DNA of 64,000 nt from Archangiaceae bacterium (lineage in GTDB: Bacteria > Myxococcota > Myxococcia > Myxococcales > Myxococcaceae). Of this stretch, positions 17,425 to 25,658 are shown piece after piece. The notes beneath the pieces are model-generated. The model was not told the DNA's origin. It did no database searches and worked only from the letters and a program-made list of their open reading frames with translations. The stretch is from assembly GCA_016714225.1 (NCBI GenBank), contig JADJNS010000026.1, positions 153,967 through 217,966 of the forward strand, in the 5' to 3' direction. The first letter of the stretch is position 1; each line of letters starts with the position of its first letter. The translations under genes were made by a program, and so were the position numbers.

Positions 17425-18696
17425 ATGCCCACGGTGGCCGGCCGAAGCCCCGACGAGTTCCGCATGAGCCTCTCCGAGCACCTCGGAGAGCTGCGCACCC
17501 GGCTGGTGCGGGTGGTGATCTCGGTGGTCGTCTTGGGCGCCGGCGCGCTGGTGTTCGCCAAGACGCTGTACGGGCTGCTGATGCGGCCGGTGCTGTTGTC
17601 GCTGCCGCCCGAGGCTTCGGCGCTCGTCTACACGTCGGCGATCGAAGAGATAAACGTGTACATGAAGGTCGGCCTGTACGGCGGCGTCTTCCTCACCACG
17701 CCGGTGATTCTCTACCAGCTGTGGGGCTTCGTCTCTCCGGGGCTGTACGAGAACGAGCGCAAGCTCGCCGCGCCGTTCATCTTCTTCGGCACCATCGCGT
17801 TCGTCGCCGGCGCCTCGTTCTGCTACTTCGTGATTCTGCCCTCGATGTTCCAGTTTCTGCTGCGGGAAGAGACCGCGGTGGCGCTCGAGGGCCGGCTCAA
17901 CACCGGCAAGCTGCGCGAGGAAGACGCGATGCGCTACCTGCGCCTGGGCAACGTGGCGCGGGCGGGGGCGCTGGCCCGGCAAGCCACCCGAGACCTCGAG
18001 GCCTCGGGTGAAGGCCAGGCCAAGGGCACCGGAGACTTCGGCATCGCCCTGGTTCCCAAGCAGAGCGTCGACGTGATCACCCGGCTCGAAGGCCTGGGCC
18101 GGCTGATCGACGCTTCGCGCTCGGGCTTCGGCGACAGCACGCTGCCGCTGCTCTCGCAGGTGATGGAAAAGCGGCAGGGCGCGGTGGCGGCCTACAGCCG
18201 GCGCGACTTCACCTCGGCGCTCGCCATCTCTGACGAGGCGGCGAAGCTGCTCGAGGGGGTCGACCCTTCGGCGGGCAGCGACATGGCCTCGCTGTGGCAG
18301 CTCGAGCGCGACCTGGGCACCGGCAAGGCCGCCTACGAGTCGAACAACTGGACCCGGCCGATGCTCTCGATGACCGAGCAGCTGACGCTGGTGCTGATTC
18401 TGCTGCTCGCCTTCGGGCTCATCTTCGAGATGCCGCTGGTGATGGCGGTGCTCTCGCTGGTGGGCATGGTGAAGGCCTCGTGGCTGTTCAAGTACCAGCG
18501 TCACGCGTTCGTGGTGTGCCTCATCGTCGCGGCGATCATCACCCCCACCGGCGACGCGGTGAACCTCTCGCTGATGGCCGGCCCGATGCTCGCCTGCTAC
18601 GAGCTCGGCGTGCTGCTGGTGTGGATCATCGAGAAGCGCCGCGCCAAAGAGGCCCCTCCGCCCGACGGGGGCGACGGCACGATTCAGGGCACCTGA
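17425..18696 (+). CDS. tatC: Twin-arginine translocase TatC with large periplasmic insertion
   Basis: A 423-residue TatC; the family is usually about 240-270. The N-terminal MSLSEHLGELRTRL motif, the first helix, the first periplasmic loop, YQLWGFVSPGLYENERK and the third helix are normal. About 165 residues (roughly 145-310) then intervene before TM4 (LTLVLILLLAFGLIFEMP), after which TM5 and TM6 follow (ITPTGDAVNLSLMAGPM). The insertion is predicted to lie in the second periplasmic loop and looks helical (VEKRQGAVAAYSRRDFTSAL-type). The frame is uninterrupted, so this is not an assembly error. Confidence 0.9.
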   Translation: MPTVAGRSPDEFRMSLSEHLGELRTRLVRVVISVVVLGAGALVFAKTLYGLLMRPVLLSLPPEASALVYTSAIEEINVYMKVGLYGGVFLTTPVILYQLWGFVSPGLYENERKLAAPFIFFGTIAFVAGASFCYFVILPSMFQFLLREETAVALEGRLNTGKLREEDAMRYLRLGNVARAGALARQATRDLEASGEGQAKGTGDFGIALVPKQSVDVITRLEGLGRLIDASRSGFGDSTLPLLSQVMEKRQGAVAAYSRRDFTSALAISDEAAKLLEGVDPSAGSDMASLWQLERDLGTGKAAYESNNWTRPMLSMTEQLTLVLILLLAFGLIFEMPLVMAVLSLVGMVKASWLFKYQRHAFVVCLIVAAIITPTGDAVNLSLMAGPMLACYELGVLLVWIIEKRRAKEAPPPDGGDGTIQGT

Positions 18697-18705
18697 AAGC
18701 GCTCG

Positions 18706-19752
18706 ATGACCGCGGCCTTTCGACTTCGCTACGCCGCCGCGGTGCTGCGCCGGTTCCGCATCACCCTGGCGTTCATGGTGCTGCTGGTGGTGGTGCTGCC
18801 GCTGATCTACGTGTGGCAGTACCACAGCCCCGCACTGCCCCACATCGACTACGGGCACGCGCTGCACCACGTCTACTTCCTGCTCTTCGGGCAGCCCTCG
18901 CTCGAGTACGTCGACATACCACTGCTCACCGCCCTGGACATCATCATTCCCCCGCTGGGAATCGCGACGGTGGTGGATGGCGGGGTTCGTTTCGGGTACC
19001 TGTTCTTCGCCAAGCACAAAGCCGAGAGGGAGTGGATCGAGGTGATCGCCGAAGCGCTCAAGGGACACGTGGTGGTGTGCGGCGCCGGGCGCGTCGGCTA
19101 CCGCGTCACCCTGCAGCTGCTCGAGCTCAAGCACCCGGTGCTGGTGATCGAGAACCGGCCCGACGCCCACTTCGTTTCGACCTTGCGAGACATGAACGTG
19201 CCGGTGCTGATCGACGACGTGCGCAACCCGCTCGCGCTCAAGCGGCTCAACCTCGAGAGCGCCGATGCGATCATCTGCGCCACCAACGACGACCTGGCCA
19301 ACCTCAACGTGGCGCTCGACGCCCGGCGCTTCAACCCCCGGCTGCGCATCGTGCTGCGGCTGTTCGACGACGACCTGGTCGAGCGGGTGAAAGAGAACTT
19401 TCGCGCCGAGGCGCACTCGACCTCGGCCCTGGCCGCGCCGGCGTTCGCGCTCACCGCCCTCGACCCGCGCATCATGAACTCGTTTCACGTCGGCCCCCAC
19501 CTGATGGTGGTGTCGCGCTTCGAGGCCCGAGAGAAGCTCACCGGGCTGCGCATCAGCGACGTGCGCGACCAGCACGGCGGGCTGTGCCTGGGCCTGAAGC
19601 GGCCCGGCGCCGAAGAGCAGCTGCACCCCCCCGGCGCGGTGCAGATCACCTCGGGCGACGTGCTCACCGTGCAGCTGCGCTACGACGAGTACCGGGCCCT
19701 GCGGGCCTTCACCGGCGAACAGCTGCCGCCGCTGTCGTCGGCCGCGACCTGA
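18706..19752 (+). CDS. TrkA-N (RCK)-domain membrane protein
   Basis: A 348-residue protein with two N-terminal hydrophobic segments (about 17-37 and 72-93), then a Rossmann domain starting HVVVCGAGRVGYRV (near 121) with the acidic VLVIEN strand end, and a C-terminal RCK_C-like domain (LRISDVRDQHGGLCLGL). This is the layout of potassium-channel regulators, but the selectivity filter (TVGYG-like) is absent between the two membrane segments, so it is not an obvious channel. It is 9 bp after tatC, and probably co-transcribed. Confidence 0.75.
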   Translation: MTAAFRLRYAAAVLRRFRITLAFMVLLVVVLPLIYVWQYHSPALPHIDYGHALHHVYFLLFGQPSLEYVDIPLLTALDIIIPPLGIATVVDGGVRFGYLFFAKHKAEREWIEVIAEALKGHVVVCGAGRVGYRVTLQLLELKHPVLVIENRPDAHFVSTLRDMNVPVLIDDVRNPLALKRLNLESADAIICATNDDLANLNVALDARRFNPRLRIVLRLFDDDLVERVKENFRAEAHSTSALAAPAFALTALDPRIMNSFHVGPHLMVVSRFEAREKLTGLRISDVRDQHGGLCLGLKRPGAEEQLHPPGAVQITSGDVLTVQLRYDEYRALRAFTGEQLPPLSSAAT

Positions 19753-19785
19753 CCGCGGTCACCCTTCAACCCCAGAGAGAGCACC

Positions 19786-20835
19786 ATGGCGAAGATCGCA
19801 CTCATCCCCGGAGACGGCGCTGGCATCGAGGTGGCCGAGCAGGCGCGGCGGGTACTCGAGAAGCTGGCTCCCCAGCACCAGGTGGTGTCGTTCGACTACG
19901 GCGCCGAGCGCTACCTCAAGACCGGGGTGGGCATGCCGCCCGGGCAGATCGAGGTGTTTCGCGAAGAGTTCGACGCGATTCTCTTCGGCGCGGTGGGCGA
20001 CGCGCGGGTGAAAGACAACGCCCACGCGCGCGAGATTCTGCTCGGGCTGCGCTTCGGGCTCGACCTGTACGTCAACTTCCGCCCCTGCCGGCTGCTCGAC
20101 GACCGGCTGTCGCCGCTCAAGGGCAAGGGGAAGAAGGAGATCGACTTCGTGGTGTTCCGCGAGAACACCGAGGGCATGTACAACGCCATCGGCGGCGTCT
20201 TCAAAAAGGGCACCCCCGACGAAGTGGCGGTGGCCGAAGAAATCAACACCCGCAAGGGCGTCAAGCGCATCATCGACGCCGCCTTCGCCTGGGCGAAGAA
20301 GAACGGCAAGAAGCGGGTGGCGATGGCCGACAAGTCGAACGCCATCGGGGCGCACGAGCTGTGGGTGCGCACCTTCAGAGAGGTGGCCGCCGGCTACCCC
20401 GAGATCGCCGCGAAGCACTACTACGTCGACGCCATCGCCATGCAGCTGGTGGTGAAGCCCGAAGACTTCGAGGTGATCGTCACCACCAACCTGTTCGGCG
20501 ACATTCTCACCGACCTGGGCGCGGCGCTCACCGGCGGCATGGGGGTGGCGCCGAGCGCCAACCTGAACCCCGAGTCGACGCCGCTGTTCGAGCCGGTGCA
20601 CGGCTCGGCACCCGACATCGCCGGCAAGAACCTGGTGAACCCGTGCGCGATGCTGCTCACCACCGCGCTGATGCTGCGCGAGCTGGGCGACGAGCAGCCG
20701 GCGCTCAGGCTCGAGCAGGCGGTAGAGGCCACGGTGCAGGCCCAGAAGACCACCCGCGACCTGGGCGGCACGCTGGGCACCCGCGAAGCGACCGACGAAG
20801 TGCTGTTACGGCTGGGGAACACCGACCTGCGGTGA
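19786..20835 (+). CDS. Isopropylmalate/isocitrate dehydrogenase-family enzyme
   Basis: A 349-residue beta-decarboxylating dehydrogenase: LIPGDGAGIEV at the start, RENTEGMYN (125-133) where isocitrate-type enzymes have RENTEGEY, DKSNAIG, the VDAIAMQLV loop, NLFGDILTDLGAAL and HGSAPDIAGKN for NAD binding. LeuB would normally show RELTGGIYFG, so the substrate is probably isocitrate-, tartrate- or homoisocitrate-like rather than isopropylmalate. No leucine-pathway genes are nearby. ATG 19786 follows GAGAGAG. Confidence 0.8.
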   Translation: MAKIALIPGDGAGIEVAEQARRVLEKLAPQHQVVSFDYGAERYLKTGVGMPPGQIEVFREEFDAILFGAVGDARVKDNAHAREILLGLRFGLDLYVNFRPCRLLDDRLSPLKGKGKKEIDFVVFRENTEGMYNAIGGVFKKGTPDEVAVAEEINTRKGVKRIIDAAFAWAKKNGKKRVAMADKSNAIGAHELWVRTFREVAAGYPEIAAKHYYVDAIAMQLVVKPEDFEVIVTTNLFGDILTDLGAALTGGMGVAPSANLNPESTPLFEPVHGSAPDIAGKNLVNPCAMLLTTALMLRELGDEQPALRLEQAVEATVQAQKTTRDLGGTLGTREATDEVLLRLGNTDLR

Positions 20836-20842
20836 CGCAGTT

Positions 20843-20859
20843 ACCGGTCAAAGACCGGT
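20843..20859. promoter_or_regulatory. Perfect hairpin between the dehydrogenase and PilZ-receiver genes
   Basis: ACCGGTC (20843-20849) and GACCGGT (20853-20859) form a 7-bp stem with an AAA loop, 8 bp after the dehydrogenase stop. There is no T-run after it, so it may be a processing hairpin or an operator rather than a terminator. Confidence 0.3.
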
Positions 20860-20909
20860 GTAGGGGTAGACAGCCCGTCGGCCCACCAGCTATTCGCGCC
20901 AATCGACAC

Positions 20910-21881
20910 GTGGCCCTCCACCTCGAGTACCCAGATAAGTACCGCCTGTGGGACGAGTTGGTGAAAGCCAACACCGACCGCGTGTTCGTCGAGACCGACG
21001 AACCGGTGCGGTTGGGCGAGCGGGTGCCGGTCGAGCTCAAGGTCGAGGGCGTCTCGCTGGTGGCGCTCGGCGACGTGGTGGGCCTGCGCAAGCCGGGGCC
21101 GCGCTTCAGGGGCGGCGTCTGGGTGCGCTTCGACGACGAAGAGGTCGACAAGGTGCGCCGCTTTCTGGGGCTCACCCAGCAGCCCGACCGCCAGCCGATC
21201 GGCCGCCGTCACCCGCGCCAGCCGTGCGCGCTCAAGGCGGTGTTCCGCCGCCCCGAGCTGCTCGACGAGGTGGTGGTGCGCAACCTGTCAGAGACCGGCG
21301 CGCTGCTCGAGACCCAGGCCGGGGTGAAGCCCGGCGACATGGTCGAGATCGACCTGTACCTCGAGAGCGGCGCGGTGCGCATTCGCTCGGAGCTCACCCG
21401 CGAGGGCCCCGAGGGCCGCTACGTGGGGCTGCGCTTTCTCGAGCTCACCGAGACCCTGCTGGCGCTGATCAAGGCCGAGATGGCGCGGCTGGCGGCGCGG
21501 CCGTCGAGCCAGCGGCCCACCGTGCTGGTGGCCGACGATGACCCGGCGATTCTCGAGTTCCTGCACAAGGCGCTCTCGAAGTTCGGCTACGAGGTCTTGA
21601 AGGCGAAGAGCGGCAACGAGGCGCTGTCGATCATTCGCGAGGTGCGGCCCCGCCTGGTGCTGCTCGACATTCTCATGCCCGGCATCGACGGGGTCGACAT
21701 CTGCAAGGTGATGCGCGCCGACGTCGAGATGGCCGGCATACCCGTCATCTTCATGTCGGCGCTCGAGGCCTCACGGCTGCACTCGGTGGCCGACACCGCC
21801 GGCGCCACCGACTACCTGCCCAAGCCGACCACGCTGACCGAGCTGCTCAACCTGGTCGGCACCCACCTCAAGTCGCAGTGA
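20910..21881 (+). CDS. PilZ-PilZ-receiver response regulator
   Basis: A 323-residue protein. Residues 1-95 form a divergent PilZ-like domain (YPDKYRLWDELVKANTDRVF, GGVWVRFDDEEVDKVRRFL). Residues about 100-195 form a second PilZ domain with RHPRQP and VVVRNLSETGALLE. Residues about 204-323 form a receiver domain with VADDDP, phospho-acceptor Asp253 in LLDILMPG, and YLPKP near the end. Cyclic di-GMP sensing joined to a phospho-relay input is the likely role. The start (GTG 20910) is chosen because upstream residues show no domain similarity and lie within the previous intergenic region. Confidence 0.75.
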   Translation: MALHLEYPDKYRLWDELVKANTDRVFVETDEPVRLGERVPVELKVEGVSLVALGDVVGLRKPGPRFRGGVWVRFDDEEVDKVRRFLGLTQQPDRQPIGRRHPRQPCALKAVFRRPELLDEVVVRNLSETGALLETQAGVKPGDMVEIDLYLESGAVRIRSELTREGPEGRYVGLRFLELTETLLALIKAEMARLAARPSSQRPTVLVADDDPAILEFLHKALSKFGYEVLKAKSGNEALSIIREVRPRLVLLDILMPGIDGVDICKVMRADVEMAGIPVIFMSALEASRLHSVADTAGATDYLPKPTTLTELLNLVGTHLKSQ

Positions 21882-22001
21882 GGCGTGCGCGAGGCGCGTC
21901 GTACCGGCAGGGGCTTCACCGCAGCTGGTGAGACCGACGACCCTGTGCGGTTCGGCATCGGCCTTTGGGAGCTCCGGTCGGCCGCGCGGCTGAGTGCAGG
22001 G

Positions 22002-22698
22002 CTACTTCTGAGCGACTTCCCTGACGGGCGGGTTCGAGGCGCGAGGGCCGAGGCCGGCCTTCTTGCGCGCCTCGAGCAGCTTCTGCACGTCGCCGTCGGC
22101 CAGCGGCGGCACGGGCCCCAGCGACCGGGCCACGCTCAAGATCTTGGCGTAGTGCTCGACGAGCTCCATGCGCAGCAGGGCCAGCGAGAGCTCGGGCGCG
22201 CAGGTGAACACGCCGTTGCCCGAGAGCAGCATCGCGTCGTGCTCGCGCGCCGCTTTTTCCATCGCCTCGACGCCGGCTTTGTCTTTGGGCATCACCCGCG
22301 GCAGCGTGGGAATGCGAGCGCCCAGCGAGACCACGATCTCGGGCATCGCGAGGGGGGCGAGCTCTTGCCCCACCAGGCCGAACGCGGTGGCGAGCGGCGG
22401 GTGGGCGTGAATCACCGCGTCGACCTCGGGGCGCACCCGGTAGATGGCGAGGTGCAGCTCAAGCTCGCTGAACGGCTTCTTGCGGCCCTCGAGCACCTTG
22501 CCGCCCGAGTCGACGATGATGAGCGAGGCGTCGTCGACGTCGCGCTTGCTGTACGCGGTGGGCGTGATGAGAAAGCGCTCGCCGGTGCAGCCGCAGCGAG
22601 AGGTTGCCGTCGTGGTTGGCGACCCAGCCGTTCTCGTGCAGGCGCCGCGAGACGGCCACTACCTCGGCGCGCACGAACGGCAGCGGAGCGACCGGCAT
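22002..22698 (-). pseudogene. Class II aldolase/adducin-family gene with one frameshift
   Basis: The start (ATG 22698) gives MPVAPLPFVRAEVVAVSRRL and VANHDGNLSLRL, the conserved N-terminus of fuculose-phosphate-aldolase-like enzymes. The frame then shifts at about 22590-22600: one extra C turns the expected LTGERFLITPTAYSKRD into nonsense. The correct frame resumes and reads on through VHAHPPLATAFG-type zinc-site residues (HAHP) to 22002. The total length, 697 bases, is one more than a multiple of three. The ATG overlaps the TGA of the upstream BMC gene. The frameshift could be a sequencing error; if not, the aldolase is dead. Confidence 0.7.
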
Positions 22699-22982
22699 CA
22701 GCGCTGCCCTGTGGCGAGGTCGACCGAGTCGACCACTCCCACGATGATCGAGCGAATGGGGGCCAGCTTGTCGCCGATGATCTGCCGAACTCCGTTGCCC
22801 TCGCGCATCACCAGCACCACGTCGCCCTTGCCGGCGCTCGAGCTGTGGTCGATGGCGATGAAGCTCTTGCCGATGGGCTTCTGCAGCTCGTCGAGCGGCT
22901 GCACCACCAGCAGCTTGCGGGCGTGAAACGCCGGGTGCTTCGCGGTCGCGACCACCGTGCCCAGTACGCGGCAGAGGTTCAC
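22698..22982 (-). CDS. EutN/CcmL-family microcompartment vertex protein (second)
   Basis: A 94-residue BMC-P protein beginning at GTG 22982: NLCRVLGTVVATAKHP, RKLLVVQPLDELQK, GDVVLVMREGNGVRQI and IIVGVVDSVDLA follow the EutN/CcmL fold. These pentamers cap the vertices of bacterial microcompartments. The GTG overlaps the stop of the first BMC-P gene in GTGA, and its own stop overlaps the aldolase ATG in TGATG, so the three are tightly coupled. Confidence 0.85.
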   Translation of the reverse strand: MNLCRVLGTVVATAKHPAFHARKLLVVQPLDELQKPIGKSFIAIDHSSSAGKGDVVLVMREGNGVRQIIGDKLAPIRSIIVGVVDSVDLATGQR

Positions 22983-23242
22983 GCGTCGACCTCGTCGACG
23001 ATGCCGACGATGGCGGCGTCGACCGGCACGAACCACGGGTCACAGGCGAGGGCGGCCTCGCGGCTGCCCACCAGGTAGACCAGCGTCTGGGGCGACGCCG
23101 AGATGGTGTCGACCGCGACCTCGGGCGGCCCCGAAGGCTCTTTCTTGTGGTCGAGCGGCTGCACCACCAACAGGCGCTTGCCCTCGAGGCCCTTGGCCTT
23201 CTGGGTGGCGACGACGGTGCCGATGACGCGGCCGAGGTACAT
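22979..23242 (-). CDS. EutN/CcmL-family microcompartment vertex protein (first)
   Basis: An 87-residue BMC-P protein: MYLGRVIGTVVATQKAKG, KRLLVVQPLDHK, ASPQTLVYLVGSREAA and AIVGIVDEVDA match the family from end to end. It differs clearly from the adjacent copy (roughly half of aligned residues), so this is not a recent duplication. No BMC-H or BMC-T shell genes or aldehyde dehydrogenase occur in the window; shell proteins would have to be encoded elsewhere. Confidence 0.87.
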   Translation of the reverse strand: MYLGRVIGTVVATQKAKGLEGKRLLVVQPLDHKKEPSGPPEVAVDTISASPQTLVYLVGSREAALACDPWFVPVDAAIVGIVDEVDA

Positions 23243-23340
23243 GCAGACAGGGGAGTTACTTCAATGCCGGGCGGGTGCAAAGCCTTCGTGGGGGCCGCCA
23301 GTTTGTTCGGGTGTAAGTGGCTTCTCGCCAGAGGCCGTCA

Positions 23341-23368
23341 ACGTCCACGACCACGTCCACGTCCACGA
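23341..23368. repeat. Short tandem CCACGT/CCACGA repeat
   Basis: Four to five degenerate hexamer units (acgtccacgaccacgtccac, then gtccacg) in the gap between gltJ and the BMC genes. Comparable intergenic GC-rich short repeats lie at 16770-16847 and near 31315-31340 (gaccccaccccgacccc). Confidence 0.4.
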
Positions 23369-23391
23369 AGGCCAGGGGCGGGGACGGTGAC

Positions 23392-25272
23392 CTAGCCCCC
23401 CATCGCCGCGCCGAGCACCAGCGGAATCTGAATCTCCGAGTCGCTGTCGGCGGCGGGGAAGGTGATCTTCTTGGCGCGGTCGCGCAGGCACCCGCCCAAG
23501 TCGGTGAGCTCGACGCGCTTGGGCTCGAGCGAGACGCCCTTCACAGCGCCCGAGGTGCCGACCTGCATCACCAGCACCACCTTCTCGAGCTTCACGTTGG
23601 GGTTGCGCTTGAGCGCGTCTTCCACGCAGCCGACCAGCGCCTTCATGCGCTCGTTCATGGTCTTGGCGACCGCGTCGGCGTCGAGCCCGCCGCCCTTCTC
23701 GATGGTGGGGGCCTGCGACTCGAGGCGCACCTTGGGGCCGACGTCGCTCTTGCTGCCGAGGCTCACTTCGCTGCCCGTCGGGCCCGACGAGCCGTAGAGC
23801 TTCTCGAGCTCTTCTTTGGTGTACTTGGGCGCGGCCTGTCTGTCTTCGCGGCGGCCGGGCAGCAGGTCGACGTCGCGGCCGCCCGCCTGCTGGTTGCCCA
23901 GGTTCTGGGCGGCGCGCGCGGCCACGCGCTTCGCTTCGGCGGCACGCTCGGCGGCGGCGCGCTTGGCTTCGGCCTCGGCCTTCTTCTTCTGGGTGTCGCC
24001 CGAGAGCAGATCTTTGATGCCGGTAGAGAAGCCGGCCGGGGTGAAGAACTCCTGCTCGACCAGCTCGCCCTTCTCGTTCTGCACCATCACCGGCGGCACC
24101 ACGTGCAGCTTGGAGAGCATGAACAGCACGCCCACCGGCAGGCCGATGATGGAGAAGACGAACAGGGCGATCTTCCACGGCGGGTTGCGCTTGTTCACCC
24201 CCGCCTTGGCGATGAAGAACTTGGTCGCTTCGCCAGGCGGCGGTGCGTCTTTGGGGTCGGCCTCGCCGAGCGCCGCGAACGGGTCGAAGTTCTTGTCGGC
24301 GGCCGCGCCGGCGTCGGGCGAGGTCTCGCCGGGGTTGAGCGGCTCTTCACCCCTGGGGTGGAGGCCGCTGACGTCGTTGAAGAGGTCGTTGAGCGGCGCG
24401 TTCTCACTGGGGCCCGGTACGGTGGTCTCGAGCGTGGTGCTGCGCTCGGGCCCAGGCGTGGGGGCGGGAGCAGGCTGGGGCTTCGGCTCGACCCGGGGCT
24501 GGGCACCGGTCTTGCGGTCGATCGACGGGCGCGGCACGGCCGCGGGCGCAGGCGCGCCGGCGTCGGGCAGCACCGGCTTGGCGAACTGGCCGGTCTTGGG
24601 GCGCGCCGGAGCCGAGGGCTGCGGCGACGAGAGCGGCTGGGTGCTGAACGGGGCCGCCACGGGGCGGGCCTCGTCGGCGCCGTGGCCATTGCCGTTGCCC
24701 TTGCGGGTGATTTCGGGTGAGGGCACCTCGTTGGCGGTAGCGACGTCGCGGGCGACTGCCTTGCTGCTCTTGGTGGTGGGGCGCGAGGCCGCGGGCGCGG
24801 GCTGCACCGGGCCGACCGCCGAGGCGCCCACCGAGACTCCGGCGAAAACCGGCGAGACCTCGGGCACGTCGCTGGCGCGCTTCCAGTCGGCCATGCCCTG
24901 CTTCCACAGGTAGGTGCGCAGCGAGACCTCTCCGGTCTTCACCCGCAGCTCGAGATCGCGCAAGGTGAGCGGGCCGATCTGCTTGCCCTTCACCATCGCG
25001 AACCAGGTGGGCGAGAGATCCAACGCGGGCATGGCGCGGGTGCGCTCGTCTTCCCACGGGCTGCTGCCGACCATGCCGCCGACGCCCGGAGCAGCGACGT
25101 TCGACGAGGTGGCGGCGAGCGGGGCGGCGGTCTGACCGGCTGCGCCCGCGGGCGGCCCCTGCACGCTGATGAGGTTCTGGCACTGCTTGCAACGGATCTT
25201 CACCGACTTGCCGCGCACTTTGTCGTCGGCAATCGCGTATCGCTTGTTGCACTTGTCGCAGGTGACGTTCAC
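23392..25272 (-). CDS. gltJ: Gliding-motility protein GltJ/AgmX homologue
   Basis: A 626-residue protein with the GltJ layout: an N-terminal zinc ribbon (CDKC at 5-8, CKQC at 28-31, MJ0042 type), a GYF_2 domain at about 84-140 (WFAMVKGKQIGPLTL, WKQGMADWKRASDV), a long Pro/Ala linker, one membrane helix near residues 367-387, and a C-terminal TonB-like domain (MNERMKALVGCVEDALKRNP, VVLVMQVGTSGAVKGVSL). In Myxococcus this inner-membrane protein belongs to the Glt/Agl adventurous motility machinery. No other glt genes are next to it. It is the best evidence for myxobacterial identity. Confidence 0.82.
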   Translation of the reverse strand: MNVTCDKCNKRYAIADDKVRGKSVKIRCKQCQNLISVQGPPAGAAGQTAAPLAATSSNVAAPGVGGMVGSSPWEDERTRAMPALDLSPTWFAMVKGKQIGPLTLRDLELRVKTGEVSLRTYLWKQGMADWKRASDVPEVSPVFAGVSVGASAVGPVQPAPAASRPTTKSSKAVARDVATANEVPSPEITRKGNGNGHGADEARPVAAPFSTQPLSSPQPSAPARPKTGQFAKPVLPDAGAPAPAAVPRPSIDRKTGAQPRVEPKPQPAPAPTPGPERSTTLETTVPGPSENAPLNDLFNDVSGLHPRGEEPLNPGETSPDAGAAADKNFDPFAALGEADPKDAPPPGEATKFFIAKAGVNKRNPPWKIALFVFSIIGLPVGVLFMLSKLHVVPPVMVQNEKGELVEQEFFTPAGFSTGIKDLLSGDTQKKKAEAEAKRAAAERAAEAKRVAARAAQNLGNQQAGGRDVDLLPGRREDRQAAPKYTKEELEKLYGSSGPTGSEVSLGSKSDVGPKVRLESQAPTIEKGGGLDADAVAKTMNERMKALVGCVEDALKRNPNVKLEKVVLVMQVGTSGAVKGVSLEPKRVELTDLGGCLRDRAKKITFPAADSDSEIQIPLVLGAAMGG

Positions 25273-25360
25273 GCCAGCGGCCCGCCCAAAGCGTAGCGCG
25301 CACCTCCGCGGGTAGCCAGACGTTGACTTGCAAACCTCCGACGATTATTCCGCCGCGCCC

Positions 25361-25648
25361 ATGGCCGCCAAGGATCTCGGAAGCAAGTTCGTCTGCTTCA
25401 AGTGCAACACGAAGTTCTACGACATGAAGAAGCCTGATCCGGTCTGCCCGAAGTGCGGCAGCGATCAGCGTGAGAGCCCGGCCAACAAGCCCGCCGAGAA
25501 GGGCCGCGGCCGCCTCGCCGCGGTGCCTCGCGTGGTCGAGCCGGTCGAGCCGGTGGTGCCCGCCGCCGCCGAGGGCGAAGAGAGCGAAGAGGAAGAGCTC
25601 GACGGCGCGATCGAAGACGAAGAGGCGATCGAAGAAGAAGACCCCTGA
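25361..25648 (+). CDS. FYDLN-acid zinc-binding protein
   Basis: A 95-residue protein: MAAKDLGSKFVCFKCNTKFYD opens with a CFKC...CPKC zinc site (FYDLN_acid family, TIGR02300), followed by a very acidic tail (EESEEEELDGAIEDEEAIEEE). The role is not established; it is widespread in Proteobacteria. The ATG at 25361 matches the usual family start; a TTG at 25328 is in frame but adds residues foreign to the family. Confidence 0.85.
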   Translation: MAAKDLGSKFVCFKCNTKFYDMKKPDPVCPKCGSDQRESPANKPAEKGRGRLAAVPRVVEPVEPVVPAAAEGEESEEEELDGAIEDEEAIEEEDP

Positions 25649-25658
25649 AGGCCGCGCT

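Noticed and set aside
18294..21881. Single long plus-strand frame
   Set aside because: Only the part from 20910 has protein character; the rest is a shadow of TatC, TrkA and dehydrogenase genes in another frame.
21882..22001. Possible tRNA between the PilZ-receiver and aldolase genes
   Set aside because: No cloverleaf arms or T-loop found; no tRNA was seen anywhere in the window.
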